Assembly: GCA_910587505.1 (NCBI GenBank)
Contig: CAJULD010000001.1
Coordinates: 97,855 to 161,854 of the forward strand
Direction: 5' to 3'
From: an uncultured Oscillospiraceae bacterium
GTDB lineage: Bacteria > Bacillota > Clostridia > Oscillospirales > Oscillospiraceae
DNA: 64,000 bases
Part shown: positions 31,636 to 39,590 of the stretch, one piece after another
Layout: each line of letters begins with the position of its first letter
Position numbering within the stretch: position 1 is the first letter of the stretch
Notes under the pieces: model-generated
Databases searched by the model: none
What the model was told of the DNA's origin: nothing
The model's input: only the letters and a program-made list of their open reading frames with translations
Made by a program: the position numbers and the translations under genes

Positions 31636-32705
31636 GCCGCGTCCAGCACGTTCACGCACAGCCGCTGGAAAATCGCGGCCACCTGAGCCCGGCTGGCGCT
31701 GCCGCCGGGGACCAGCATTCCGTCCATTCCGTTGACCAGGCCCGCCGCCACCGCCCAGCTCATGGCCTCCGAGGCGTAGAGAGAGACGGCGGAGGCGTCC
31801 GGGAACCGGCCCAGGTCGCCCTGCGACGAGACGTCCAGCTTCCGGTACCGGGCGTAGCGGTACAGAATGGCCGCCAGCTGCTCCCGCGAGATGGGAGTCT
31901 CCGGCCGGAAGCTGCCGTCCTCGTAGCCGGTGACAATGCCGTTGGCAGAGGCCCAGGCCACCGGCGCGGCGTAGTAGGTCCCCGCCGCCACGTCGGTAAA
32001 GGCGGCGGGCAGGGCGGCGGGAGAGCCCTCCAAACGGTGAAGAATTGTGACGATCATGGCCCGGTCGGTGGCGGCGCCGGGAACAAACAGTCCCTCCGCC
32101 AGCCCCCGCATCAGCCCCCTGCCGTAAGCATAGCCCACCGCCTCATAGAACCAGTCCCCCGCCTTCACATCAACAAAGGGCGGGACGACAAACCAGTCGG
32201 TCGGAGCGGGAAGCTGGGGCTCCCGGGGCGGGTCGGGATCGACGGACAGGGAAACGGGGATCGTTCCGGCGGCGCCGGACAGGGGCCGCAGGCGCTCATC
32301 CAGAAGGGTCACCCGCGCCGTATCCGGCCAGACGCCGGCTTCCGCCGGAGCGCCCAGATCCAGATCCCCCAGCTCCAGCCACCCGCCCCGGTCCAGAGCG
32401 GTCCGGTCGGTAAGATATACGGTTATCCGCGTCTCCCCCCGGAAGACCTGCGCGGAGCAGTCCGGGGCGTAGGCCGTCCGGGAAGAGGGCGTGAAAGCGC
32501 AGGAGGGATATTCTCCGGCCAGCTTCAGCTCCAGCTGCACGCCGCAGACGCCCTCATAGCGCAGCTCCTCCAGAGTGAGGAGCGCCCGTCCGGTCCCGTC
32601 GGCATCGCAGAGCAGAACGGGCTTCTCCGCCGCCAGCGCGGCGGGAGAAACGGTACACAATAAGATCAGAGCCAGAATCAGCGGCAGAAACCGCTTTCTC
32701 ATCAT
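31632..32705 (-). CDS. SLH-domain surface protein
   Basis: A 357-residue secreted protein: signal peptide (MMRKRFLPLILALILLCTVS, cleavage after ALA), a beta-rich N-terminal domain (residues 25-170, possibly cohesin-like or Ig-like), then three SLH repeats from about 180 to 355. Typical repeat cores are FVDVKAGDWFYEAVGYAYGR, FTDVAAGTYYAAPVAWASANG with GYEDGSFRPETPISREQ, and FPDASAVSLYASEAMSWAVA. SLH triplets bind pyruvylated wall polymers, so the protein should be anchored to the cell wall. Its N-terminal part may hold the dockerin-like module of the M60 protein; this is inference from gene pairing. Overlaps by ATGA at both ends. Confidence 0.9.
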   Translation of the reverse strand: MMRKRFLPLILALILLCTVSPAALAAEKPVLLCDADGTGRALLTLEELRYEGVCGVQLELKLAGEYPSCAFTPSSRTAYAPDCSAQVFRGETRITVYLTDRTALDRGGWLELGDLDLGAPAEAGVWPDTARVTLLDERLRPLSGAAGTIPVSLSVDPDPPREPQLPAPTDWFVVPPFVDVKAGDWFYEAVGYAYGRGLMRGLAEGLFVPGAATDRAMIVTILHRLEGSPAALPAAFTDVAAGTYYAAPVAWASANGIVTGYEDGSFRPETPISREQLAAILYRYARYRKLDVSSQGDLGRFPDASAVSLYASEAMSWAVAAGLVNGMDGMLVPGGSASRAQVAAIFQRLCVNVLDAA

Positions 32706-35700
32706 TGTCCGCCTCCTTTCAGCTCCAGCCGGGGCAGCGTATCGCCGCCGGGGCTGTCGATCCACAGCGTCTGGGACGTGCACCGGGTGACCTCCGCGCT
32801 CCCCGGCGTCGCGGTCCGCCACAGCTCCGCCCGGATACGGGCGGGCAGAGCGAAGTCCGCGCCGCAGGAGGTCTGATTCCCCTGGAGCTCCGCCTCCGCC
32901 TGCACCTCGGGGATGAAGAGGAAGATGCCGCTGCTGACCGTGCCATACAGGGAGTCCTTCTGCTCCTGCACAAAGAGCAGAACGGTACCGGGGATGTTCC
33001 GCCGGATGCTGTCCTGGGCCCCGAAATCAGGATTCCCGTCCTCCATGTCCGGCGCGGGGAACTCGCCGGTGATCCGGACGGTGTTGTATACGGGGTCCCC
33101 CTGGAACTCCCCGGCGATGACCAGGGAGCCCGCCCTGATGGTCTCGGTTCCAGCCCCGGTGACGTAGGTATAATCCTGGGCCAGCAGTCCCATGGTGGGC
33201 CCCTTCAGGAAGGCGATGTCGTCCCCCGCGTAGCTGACCGGCCGGAGCGCGTTTTGCAGATCGGGAAGCATGGGCAGTCCGGTGATGGTCAGGGAGGTGG
33301 CCTGATAGACGCCGATCCGGTCGTTCGCCCCCTGATCTCCCGCCATCTGGAAATAGACGAGGGCCCGGTCCTCGGTCTGCCCCCCGGTAAAGGTCCGGAC
33401 GGTGTGAGAGCCGCTTCCATCGGCGACGGTCACCGTACAGGCACCGCTCCACGCGCCGGCCGGGGACAGCCGGAGCCCGGAGACGGCCGTGGGCCGGGTC
33501 ATGGCGATAGTCACCGTGCCGTCCTCGCTCTGGGTGATCTGGTACGCGTCGGCATCCACCAGCAGATCATAGGAGATCCGGACCTCCCCGGAGGTCTTCC
33601 GGTCGATGGCATAGCCCTGGTTGTCATAGGCAACCACGGTGTAGGTATAGGTCCGGTGGTTCCCGGAGCCGATGGTGTCCGTATAGGAGGTGTCCGTCGT
33701 AAAGGCGATGGGTTCGTCATTGCGGAAGATCTCATAGCCCTGGACCGTTCCGCCTGTCTCGACGGAGAAGTCCAGCTTTACGGCGTTCTCCCCCGTCTGG
33801 GCCGCCGCCAGCGTCAGCGTGCCGCCCGTCCGGGACACGCCGTTGAGCCGGTCCCGGCGGCTCTGGTCGCTGAGATACCAGATGGCCCGTTCCTCCGGGG
33901 GATATTGTTGGGCGAGGACGCTCCGGGTGTCCGCGCTGAGCTCCATGCCCCAGTGCCGGAAGAATTCGGTCAGGTCACGGCCCGCCACGGCGGAAGCGGT
34001 ACGGGCCACCCTGTCGTCATAAGCGGCCGCGCCGCCGAAGTATTCCCCGGTCTTCCAGGCGGAGAAGAACCGATTGTAGAAATCCAGGGGATTCTCTCCG
34101 CCGTCATAGGCCAGGTGGAGCTGCCAGTACATCCCCAGCTGGACGAACACGTCGCCGGAAGCGCCGGGGCGGGCCTGAGCGGTTTTGTTGAAGATGGCGG
34201 CGTACTTCCCGCTGCTCTCCAGCCGGGAGGGCAGGATATTGCTGCCGCCGTCGAAGGTCTGAACCGCCAGGGCGTAAATATTGTTGGTGATTTCCGCTTT
34301 CCCCAGCTTATCCATGTTGTGGCCGATTTCATGGGCGATGCCCCAGCCGAAGAGCCGATTGGCCTCCGCGGTCACACCCCGCACCGGCGCGCCGCCCACC
34401 ATGCCCGCGCAGGAGCCGTAACCGATGCCGATATGGCTGCCCGCGGCGTACATGAACGCACCGGAGAACATCCGCATGCACCGGATGTTCTGCCGGGCCT
34501 GCATGGTTCCCTCAATGCCCTGGACTGTCCGGCAGATCTCCATGATCTGCTCCCAGGCCTCGACGGAATCCGCCAGCTGGTCCGCCCGGCCGGCTCCCTT
34601 CAGTCCGCTCCGCACCGCCTCGGCGGGCAGGCTCAGCAGCACCGAGGGCGTGGCGATCTCCGTCACGTTCTGCCAGCTGGTCCGGGCCGCGGCCGCATTC
34701 TGCGCGGGGCCGTAGGCATCCAGCTCCGTCAGATAGAGGTTGATGGCGGCGGTGCGCTCCGCCGGGGACATGGCGTTCCACCGGGAGAGATCCAGCACGG
34801 GAATGTCCGTGGCCCGGCGGATATGAAGGCGGATGCCCGACGCGCCGGCGCCGCTGAAGGTCACATAGAGGCTGCCGCCACGGGGCGTCTCCTGGCTGCC
34901 GATCCGGGGAATGGTCAGCACGTTCCTGCCGTTTTCCAGCGTCCCCACGGAGGACAGCCAGGCATTGGCCTCGGCGTTGAACTGGGAGGCATAAACCGTT
35001 GCCTGCCCGCCCTCGGGGATGCCCTCGGCATAGACGGTGATCTCCTGTCCCGCCGCCGCGGCCACACCCAGAGGCTGCAGGGCGCTGCCGCCCTGTCCGA
35101 AGTTGTCCCCCGCCGCGCCGCTGCGGGACTCCAGTCCGTTGACCAGCACGCCGGAGGAGGATTTCCCGGCCAGCAGCTCTTCCGCCAGGGCCAGTTCGTC
35201 GGCCAGAGTCTCCGGCTCCAGATAGAAGTCCCGCTCGTCGCTGTTCAGCCGCTCCCGCAGCCGGTCGATCCGGGCCTGGTCCACGCCGGGAGCCAGCCGG
35301 GTCCGCAGAGAATCGGAGAACAGCTCGCCAATTTCGTCCGGCAGGCGGTGGTTTTCGTCATACTTCAGGAACATCAGCTCGCTGAGGCTGACCAGCGTAT
35401 ACGCCCGCTGCTCGGCGGCCACGCTGATCTGGATTACATTCCGCTGGGGCGTAAAGGGCATGACGGCAAATCCGGTGACCGCCGGGTTGCCGCGGATGGC
35501 CGGCCAGGTAAGCACGTCGGAATCGTCGCCGATGCCGCCCCGGTCCTCCCCGTCGGTAATCAGATGTCCCGCCCCGTCGGTACTCTCTCCGGCATACCAC
35601 ACCCGCACGCTGTAAGCCCGCAGGTCGCCGGCCCAGGTCCCGTCCAGCCGGGGGACCCAGATGGCGGCGCTGAGATTCTGGGGCTCCCGGAAGGTGACGA

Positions 35701-37570
35701 CGACGTGCTCGTTGCTGTACCAGTTCCGGGCGGTCCAGTGAGTGCGGTAATCGCCGTCCGCCATGTTGTCGGGGGTGAAGGGCGCGGCGGCGGTATATTC
35801 GTCCCGGTTATAGTTGCCGGGGTCCGCAAGACGGATGGAGGCGAAATCCTGCCACTCCAGCACGCCCTGGGTGGGAATCCCGGCGGGCCGGGCATAGACC
35901 ACGGCCCTGGGCGTGCCGGAAGCGATGAGGGAGGGCCCGCTGCGGCCCATGTCGTTTCCGGCAATGATATAGACCGAACAGGGGGTGTCGTTCACCAGTC
36001 CGGTGATGGTGGTCCCGGTAGAGGTCACCGCTTCGCCGAAGCGGTGATAGCCGGACACGGGCGTGCCGGGCTGGCTGGTGTAATAGACCTCGTAGTACGT
36101 CGCCCCCCTGGACGCCTTCCAGCTCACCCGCAGGGCTCCGTCCAGAGCGGATACGGAGACCATGTCCGGCGGGGGAGGCGCGGCGGCGGGCTGGGGCGTG
36201 GCGGTGACGGCGGCGGAGGGCCTGCCGGTCCACGCGCCGTCCACGGCGGTAACCACAAACTGATAGGCGATCAGGTTCTCCAGACCGGTGATCGCCGTCC
36301 GGCTGGTCTCCACGGTGAGAGTCCGGACCTGCTCCGGGGCGGAAACCGGCCACCAGCTCACCTCATAACCGGAAATGTTGGGCAGGGCGTTCCAGCGCAG
36401 GCTTACCTGTCCGTCGCCCGCCTCGGCGGTCAGACCGGTCACCTGGCTGCCGGCGGCGGAGGGATCCACCGGAATCATTTCCTTCAGGAACTGGATGGAT
36501 TCCACGGTGGCAAAGCCGGTCTCCGTTTTCGTCACGGTTACGGTAATCTTCTTTACCGCGATCCGGCTGCCCAGATCGATGGTGATGACGCCGCTCCCCT
36601 CCTGGAGGCTCAGGGCGTGAATCCCCACCGGGAGGGAGTTGTCAAAGGTATAGCGGCGGATCTCCCCCCGCTCGTCCTCCACCTCCACGGTTCCCGCCAG
36701 AATGGGGGCAGACCCGGCGGAGGTGATTTTCAGCTGCTCCATCAGGGTGGGCCGCAGGAAGGAGAAGGGCAGCACGATCTGTCCCGAGGCGTTGGGGGAG
36801 AAAGTGACGGAGCCGCCGCCCGTCTGAAAGAGGTTCTCCAGCTCGCCGGAGGTCACCGTCACGCCCAGCGCCGCCATCTCCCCGGACATGGCGGCGGTAT
36901 CCACCGGCGGGAGCAGCAGGGCGGTCTCCAGCACCTGCGCGCCGCCTGCGGCGGTGATCTGCCGGTTGACGTAGGCCAGATCGATGATGTCGATGACGCC
37001 GTCGCCGTTCAGATCATAAATCTCCAGATCCCGGCGTTCCACAGAGCCCAGAGCGGAGGAGAGGTCCTCCCGGTCCCGGCTGTCCACCCGGCCGTCGCCG
37101 TTGCAGTCGCCCAGAGAGAAGACGGCGTCTCCGGTGCCGACGATGACGTGGCGGGCGTACTCCTCCATGACTACGGTTTCCTGGCAGGTGGTATAGCCCG
37201 TGCCGGAAAACCGGAGGGTATAGGTCCCGCGGGGCAGGCCGTCCACAGAGACGTCCAGACGGCCCGGCCATTCGCCGAAGAGCTCCCCTCCGGCGGCGTC
37301 CCGCAGGGACACGCTGGCAGAGGCGCTGCCGAGGCCCTGCGTACCGGGTCGGGTCAGGTCCACGATCCCCAGAGAGGTTGCTCCCTGGAGAAGCTCCACC
37401 TGCACCCGCCGCTCCCGCAGCTCCGTCAGGGACTGGTCGTAGTCGAGCCGCACCGTGGCGGAGATGGTTCCCGTCACGGCGTTCGATGCCCGGGCCTCCG
37501 GGCGGGGCAGCAGGGAGAGCAGCATAACTGCCGCCAGCAGCGCCGCCCACAGGCGTCCTTTTTTCTTCAT
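32702..37570 (-). CDS. Giant secreted M60-family metallopeptidase with dockerin-like, Fn3 and F5/8C-like domains
   Basis: A 1622-residue secreted protein. Residues 1-28 form a signal peptide. Two dockerin-like Ca-loops follow (DCNGDGRVDSRD at 155 and DLNGDGVIDIIDLAY near 187). Two Fn3-type domains lie at about 377-460 and 465-555, and an F5/8C-like discoidin region (NMADGDYRTHWTARNWYS) around 570-720. The peptidase domain spans about 890-1190, with GWGIAHEIGHNMDKLGKAE: His1080, Glu1081, His1084 and Glu1093 give HEXXHX8E, the M60/enhancin gluzincin motif. Another Fn3-like stretch follows, then a beta-rich C-terminal region. M60 peptidases cleave glycosylated proteins such as mucins. The start at 37570 follows GAGGAA. 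It leads a four-gene coupled operon. Confidence 0.9.
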   Translation of the reverse strand: MKKKGRLWAALLAAVMLLSLLPRPEARASNAVTGTISATVRLDYDQSLTELRERRVQVELLQGATSLGIVDLTRPGTQGLGSASASVSLRDAAGGELFGEWPGRLDVSVDGLPRGTYTLRFSGTGYTTCQETVVMEEYARHVIVGTGDAVFSLGDCNGDGRVDSRDREDLSSALGSVERRDLEIYDLNGDGVIDIIDLAYVNRQITAAGGAQVLETALLLPPVDTAAMSGEMAALGVTVTSGELENLFQTGGGSVTFSPNASGQIVLPFSFLRPTLMEQLKITSAGSAPILAGTVEVEDERGEIRRYTFDNSLPVGIHALSLQEGSGVITIDLGSRIAVKKITVTVTKTETGFATVESIQFLKEMIPVDPSAAGSQVTGLTAEAGDGQVSLRWNALPNISGYEVSWWPVSAPEQVRTLTVETSRTAITGLENLIAYQFVVTAVDGAWTGRPSAAVTATPQPAAAPPPPDMVSVSALDGALRVSWKASRGATYYEVYYTSQPGTPVSGYHRFGEAVTSTGTTITGLVNDTPCSVYIIAGNDMGRSGPSLIASGTPRAVVYARPAGIPTQGVLEWQDFASIRLADPGNYNRDEYTAAAPFTPDNMADGDYRTHWTARNWYSNEHVVVTFREPQNLSAAIWVPRLDGTWAGDLRAYSVRVWYAGESTDGAGHLITDGEDRGGIGDDSDVLTWPAIRGNPAVTGFAVMPFTPQRNVIQISVAAEQRAYTLVSLSELMFLKYDENHRLPDEIGELFSDSLRTRLAPGVDQARIDRLRERLNSDERDFYLEPETLADELALAEELLAGKSSSGVLVNGLESRSGAAGDNFGQGGSALQPLGVAAAAGQEITVYAEGIPEGGQATVYASQFNAEANAWLSSVGTLENGRNVLTIPRIGSQETPRGGSLYVTFSGAGASGIRLHIRRATDIPVLDLSRWNAMSPAERTAAINLYLTELDAYGPAQNAAAARTSWQNVTEIATPSVLLSLPAEAVRSGLKGAGRADQLADSVEAWEQIMEICRTVQGIEGTMQARQNIRCMRMFSGAFMYAAGSHIGIGYGSCAGMVGGAPVRGVTAEANRLFGWGIAHEIGHNMDKLGKAEITNNIYALAVQTFDGGSNILPSRLESSGKYAAIFNKTAQARPGASGDVFVQLGMYWQLHLAYDGGENPLDFYNRFFSAWKTGEYFGGAAAYDDRVARTASAVAGRDLTEFFRHWGMELSADTRSVLAQQYPPEERAIWYLSDQSRRDRLNGVSRTGGTLTLAAAQTGENAVKLDFSVETGGTVQGYEIFRNDEPIAFTTDTSYTDTIGSGNHRTYTYTVVAYDNQGYAIDRKTSGEVRISYDLLVDADAYQITQSEDGTVTIAMTRPTAVSGLRLSPAGAWSGACTVTVADGSGSHTVRTFTGGQTEDRALVYFQMAGDQGANDRIGVYQATSLTITGLPMLPDLQNALRPVSYAGDDIAFLKGPTMGLLAQDYTYVTGAGTETIRAGSLVIAGEFQGDPVYNTVRITGEFPAPDMEDGNPDFGAQDSIRRNIPGTVLLFVQEQKDSLYGTVSSGIFLFIPEVQAEAELQGNQTSCGADFALPARIRAELWRTATPGSAEVTRCTSQTLWIDSPGGDTLPRLELKGGGQ

Positions 37571-37604
37571 GTCGTTTTCCTCGCTTTCATCAGGGTCAGA
37601 AGTG

Positions 37605-37633
37605 ATTATATCAAAAATTTCCGGAATTGGCAA
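37605..37633 (-). promoter_or_regulatory. Promoter of the M60-SLH-nuclease operon
   Basis: Minus strand: TTGCCA (37628-37633), 17-nt spacer, perfect TATAAT (37605-37610), 35 nt before the M60 start. Confidence 0.85.
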
Positions 37634-37707
37634 TTCATTCTTCAGAGATTCCTCTCCCTGTTGCGCAAAGCATGGCTGACTTCATTATTCTCAACCAAAG
37701 ATAACGC

Positions 37708-37736
37708 TTGCATTTTTACCGTATTTAAGATATACT
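37708..37736 (+). promoter_or_regulatory. Promoter of the yedE-tusA-DUF3343 operon
   Basis: TTGCAT (37708-37713), 17-nt spacer, TATACT (37731-37736). It is divergent from the M60 operon promoter. Confidence 0.8.
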
Positions 37737-37840
37737 GATCAGCAGAATCGGAGGATGAGGCGTTTGCGGAAGGGGAAGAAAATCCGCGGGCGCCTTTTTG
37801 CATCCGGAGAGATCAAAAAGGAAAGAGAGGAGAACCACCT

Positions 37841-38938
37841 GTGGAAAAAGAAAGTTTCTGGAAACGGTATGGCCTGCTGACCGGCACGGGACTGGCGGTG
37901 GGCGCGGCGGCGGTGCTGCTGACAGGGCTGGGGAATCCGGAGAACATGGGCTTCTGCATTGCCTGCTTCCTGCGGGACATCGCCGGGGCGCTGAACCTCC
38001 AGCGGGCGGGTTTTGACGCGGAGGCCGGTACGGGCATCGTCCAGTACATCCGCCCGGAGATCATCGGGCTGGTCCTGGGCGCTACTGTCCTCGCCTTCGC
38101 AAAGAGGGAGTTCCGGCCCAGGGGCGGGTCCTCGCCCATGCTGCGGTTTATTATCGCGGTATTTGTGATGATCGGAGCCCTGGTGTTTCTGGGCTGCCCC
38201 CTGCGGATGGTCATCCGGATCGGCGGCGGCGACCTGAACGCCGTGGTGGGCCTGGCGGGCTTCATCATCGGCATCCTGATCGGCATCCTGTTCCTCAACC
38301 GGGGCTTCAGCCTGCGGCGGGCCTACGCCCAGTCCATGACGGAGGGACTGGTCTTCCCGGCGCTGATGGCGGCGCTGCTGATTTTGCTGCTGGCGCGGCC
38401 GGACTTTATCTTCTTCAGCGCCAAAGGGCCCGGCTCCATGACGGCCCCGGTGCCGGCGGCGCTGCTGATCGCGCTGGTGACCGGCGCGCTGGCCCAGCGG
38501 TCCCGCCTGTGCATGGTGGGCGGCATCCGGGACGCGGTGCTGTTCCGGGATTTCCGGCTCATCTCCGCCTTCGCTGCCATCATCGTGGCCGTACTGGCGG
38601 GCAACCTGATTTCAGGCAAATTCCATCCCGGCTTTGCAGGCCAGCCCGTCGCCCACACGGAAGCGCTGTGGAACCTGCTGGGCATGACGCTGGTGGGCTG
38701 GGGCTCGGTGCTGCTGGGGGGCTGTCCCCTGCGGCAGCTGATTCTGGCCGGAGAGGGGAACACGGACTCCGCCGTTACCGTCACCGGTTTCATCGTGGGC
38801 GCGGCCATCTCCCACAACTTCGCTCTGGCATCCTCCGGCGACGGTACCGGCAACGGACCGGTGGCGCTTGCCGTTGCTGCCGGATTCGTGGTCCTGACGG
38901 TCATTTCCGTTATGAATATGCAGAAACTGGAGGGTTGA
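37841..38938 (+). CDS. yedE: YedE/YeeE-family membrane transporter, probable selenium-linked
   Basis: A 365-residue polytopic membrane protein of the YeeE/YedE (sulphur/selenium transport) family. Two internally similar halves each contain the conserved Cys in a GCPLR motif (LGCPLRMVIRIGGGDLNAVVG and GGCPLRQLILAGEGNTDSA), and NPENMGFCIACFLRDIAG carries another Cys pair. About ten hydrophobic segments. The following TusA-like and DUF3343 genes place it in the predicted YedE selenium-metabolism group rather than thiosulphate uptake. The start is a GTG at 37841 with AGAGGAGAACC upstream. Confidence 0.88.
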   Translation: MEKESFWKRYGLLTGTGLAVGAAAVLLTGLGNPENMGFCIACFLRDIAGALNLQRAGFDAEAGTGIVQYIRPEIIGLVLGATVLAFAKREFRPRGGSSPMLRFIIAVFVMIGALVFLGCPLRMVIRIGGGDLNAVVGLAGFIIGILIGILFLNRGFSLRRAYAQSMTEGLVFPALMAALLILLLARPDFIFFSAKGPGSMTAPVPAALLIALVTGALAQRSRLCMVGGIRDAVLFRDFRLISAFAAIIVAVLAGNLISGKFHPGFAGQPVAHTEALWNLLGMTLVGWGSVLLGGCPLRQLILAGEGNTDSAVTVTGFIVGAAISHNFALASSGDGTGNGPVALAVAAGFVVLTVISVMNMQKLEG

Positions 38939-38942
38939 GAAC

Positions 38943-39146
38943 ATGGTGGACGCAAGAGGATACTCCTGTCCCACGCCGGTGATTATGGTGCAGAAGGCGG
39001 TGAAAGGCAGCGCGCCCGGAACGCTGGAGGTACTGGTGGACAACCAGTGCTCGGTGGAGAACGTGACCCGGTTTGCCCGCAACGCGGGCTATTCGGTCCA
39101 GGTCTCCGATCTGAACGGGGACTTCAGGCTGACGCTGACCAGATGA
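38943..39146 (+). CDS. TusA/SirA-like sulphur (selenium) carrier protein
   Basis: A 67-residue single TusA-like domain beginning VDARGYSCPTPVIMVQKAV, with the conserved Cys-Pro-x-Pro of persulphide-carrier proteins. It corresponds to the N-terminal part of YedF-type proteins. It starts four bases after the yedE stop and overlaps the next gene by ATGA. In this context it probably relays selenium or sulphur as a Cys-bound persulphide/perselenide. Confidence 0.88.
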   Translation: MVDARGYSCPTPVIMVQKAVKGSAPGTLEVLVDNQCSVENVTRFARNAGYSVQVSDLNGDFRLTLTR

Positions 39147-39391
39147 CGGCGCAGTACGTGGCCACGTTCCACACCCATCTGGCGGCTCTGCGGAGCTGCC
39201 GGGCCCTGAAGGGAGCCGGACATGAGGAGGCCAGAATGGCTCCCGTGCCCCGGTCTCTCAGCTCCTCCTGTGGGACGTGCGTGTTCTATCGGGCGGAGAC
39301 GCCCCTCCATTCCCTGCTGGACCGCGATCTGGAGGCGGTCTACCGGCAGGAGGAGGGAGGCTTCGCTCCCGTATACCGGGGAAGCGAATAG
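39143..39391 (+). CDS. DUF3343 putative Se/S carrier-like protein
   Basis: An 82-residue protein of the DUF3343 type. It starts MTAQYVATFHTHLAALRSC, contains HEEARMAPVPRSLSSSCGTC as the conserved Ser-Ser-Cys-Gly active-site-like block, and ends with acidic residues. DUF3343 proteins accompany YedE and TusA/YedF in selenium-using Firmicutes. The ATG at 39143 overlaps the previous stop by four bases. A terminator follows within 25 bp. Confidence 0.85.
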   Translation: MTAQYVATFHTHLAALRSCRALKGAGHEEARMAPVPRSLSSSCGTCVFYRAETPLHSLLDRDLEAVYRQEEGGFAPVYRGSE

Positions 39392-39412
39392 CGGCGGACC
39401 AGGAGCTGCGCA

Positions 39413-39460
39413 AAAAAAGAGTCCGGAGTAATTCCATCGGGTTACTCCGGGCTCTTTTCT
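39413..39460 (+). terminator. Terminator after the selenium-linked trio
   Basis: GAGTCCGGAGTAA and TTACTCCGGGCTC form a 13-bp stem with one mismatch, followed by TTTTCT. The opposite strand also has a run of As, so it may be bidirectional. Confidence 0.85.
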
Positions 39461-39496
39461 GTTCTCTGACCTGTATGGACCGCAGGCTGCTCTTTC

Positions 39497-39582
39497 AGAA
39501 GCTGTACCAACAGGCGAAGTGGGCAGATTGACGGGAAAAATCTTCGACCGGATGTGTGCTCCCGCCTGTCGGTTCAGCTTCC
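39497..39582. repeat. Repeat family C, shorter complete unit
   Basis: An 86-bp unit with terminal arms AGAAGCTGTACCAACAGGCG and CGCCTGTCGGTTCAGCTTCC. The interior GAAGTGGGCAGATTGACGGG, AAAAATCTTCGACCGG matches the inverted right half of the unit at 5603-5765 with only a few substitutions. Confidence 0.8.
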
Positions 39583-39590
39583 CTCATCCT

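Noticed and set aside
32705..37738. A continuous open frame of about 1677 codons on the plus strand
   Set aside because: It is antisense to the M60 peptidase gene. The minus-strand frame has a signal peptide, domains and a ribosome site; the plus-strand product is His/Gly/Arg/Pro-rich without recognisable domains, an effect of high GC at third positions.
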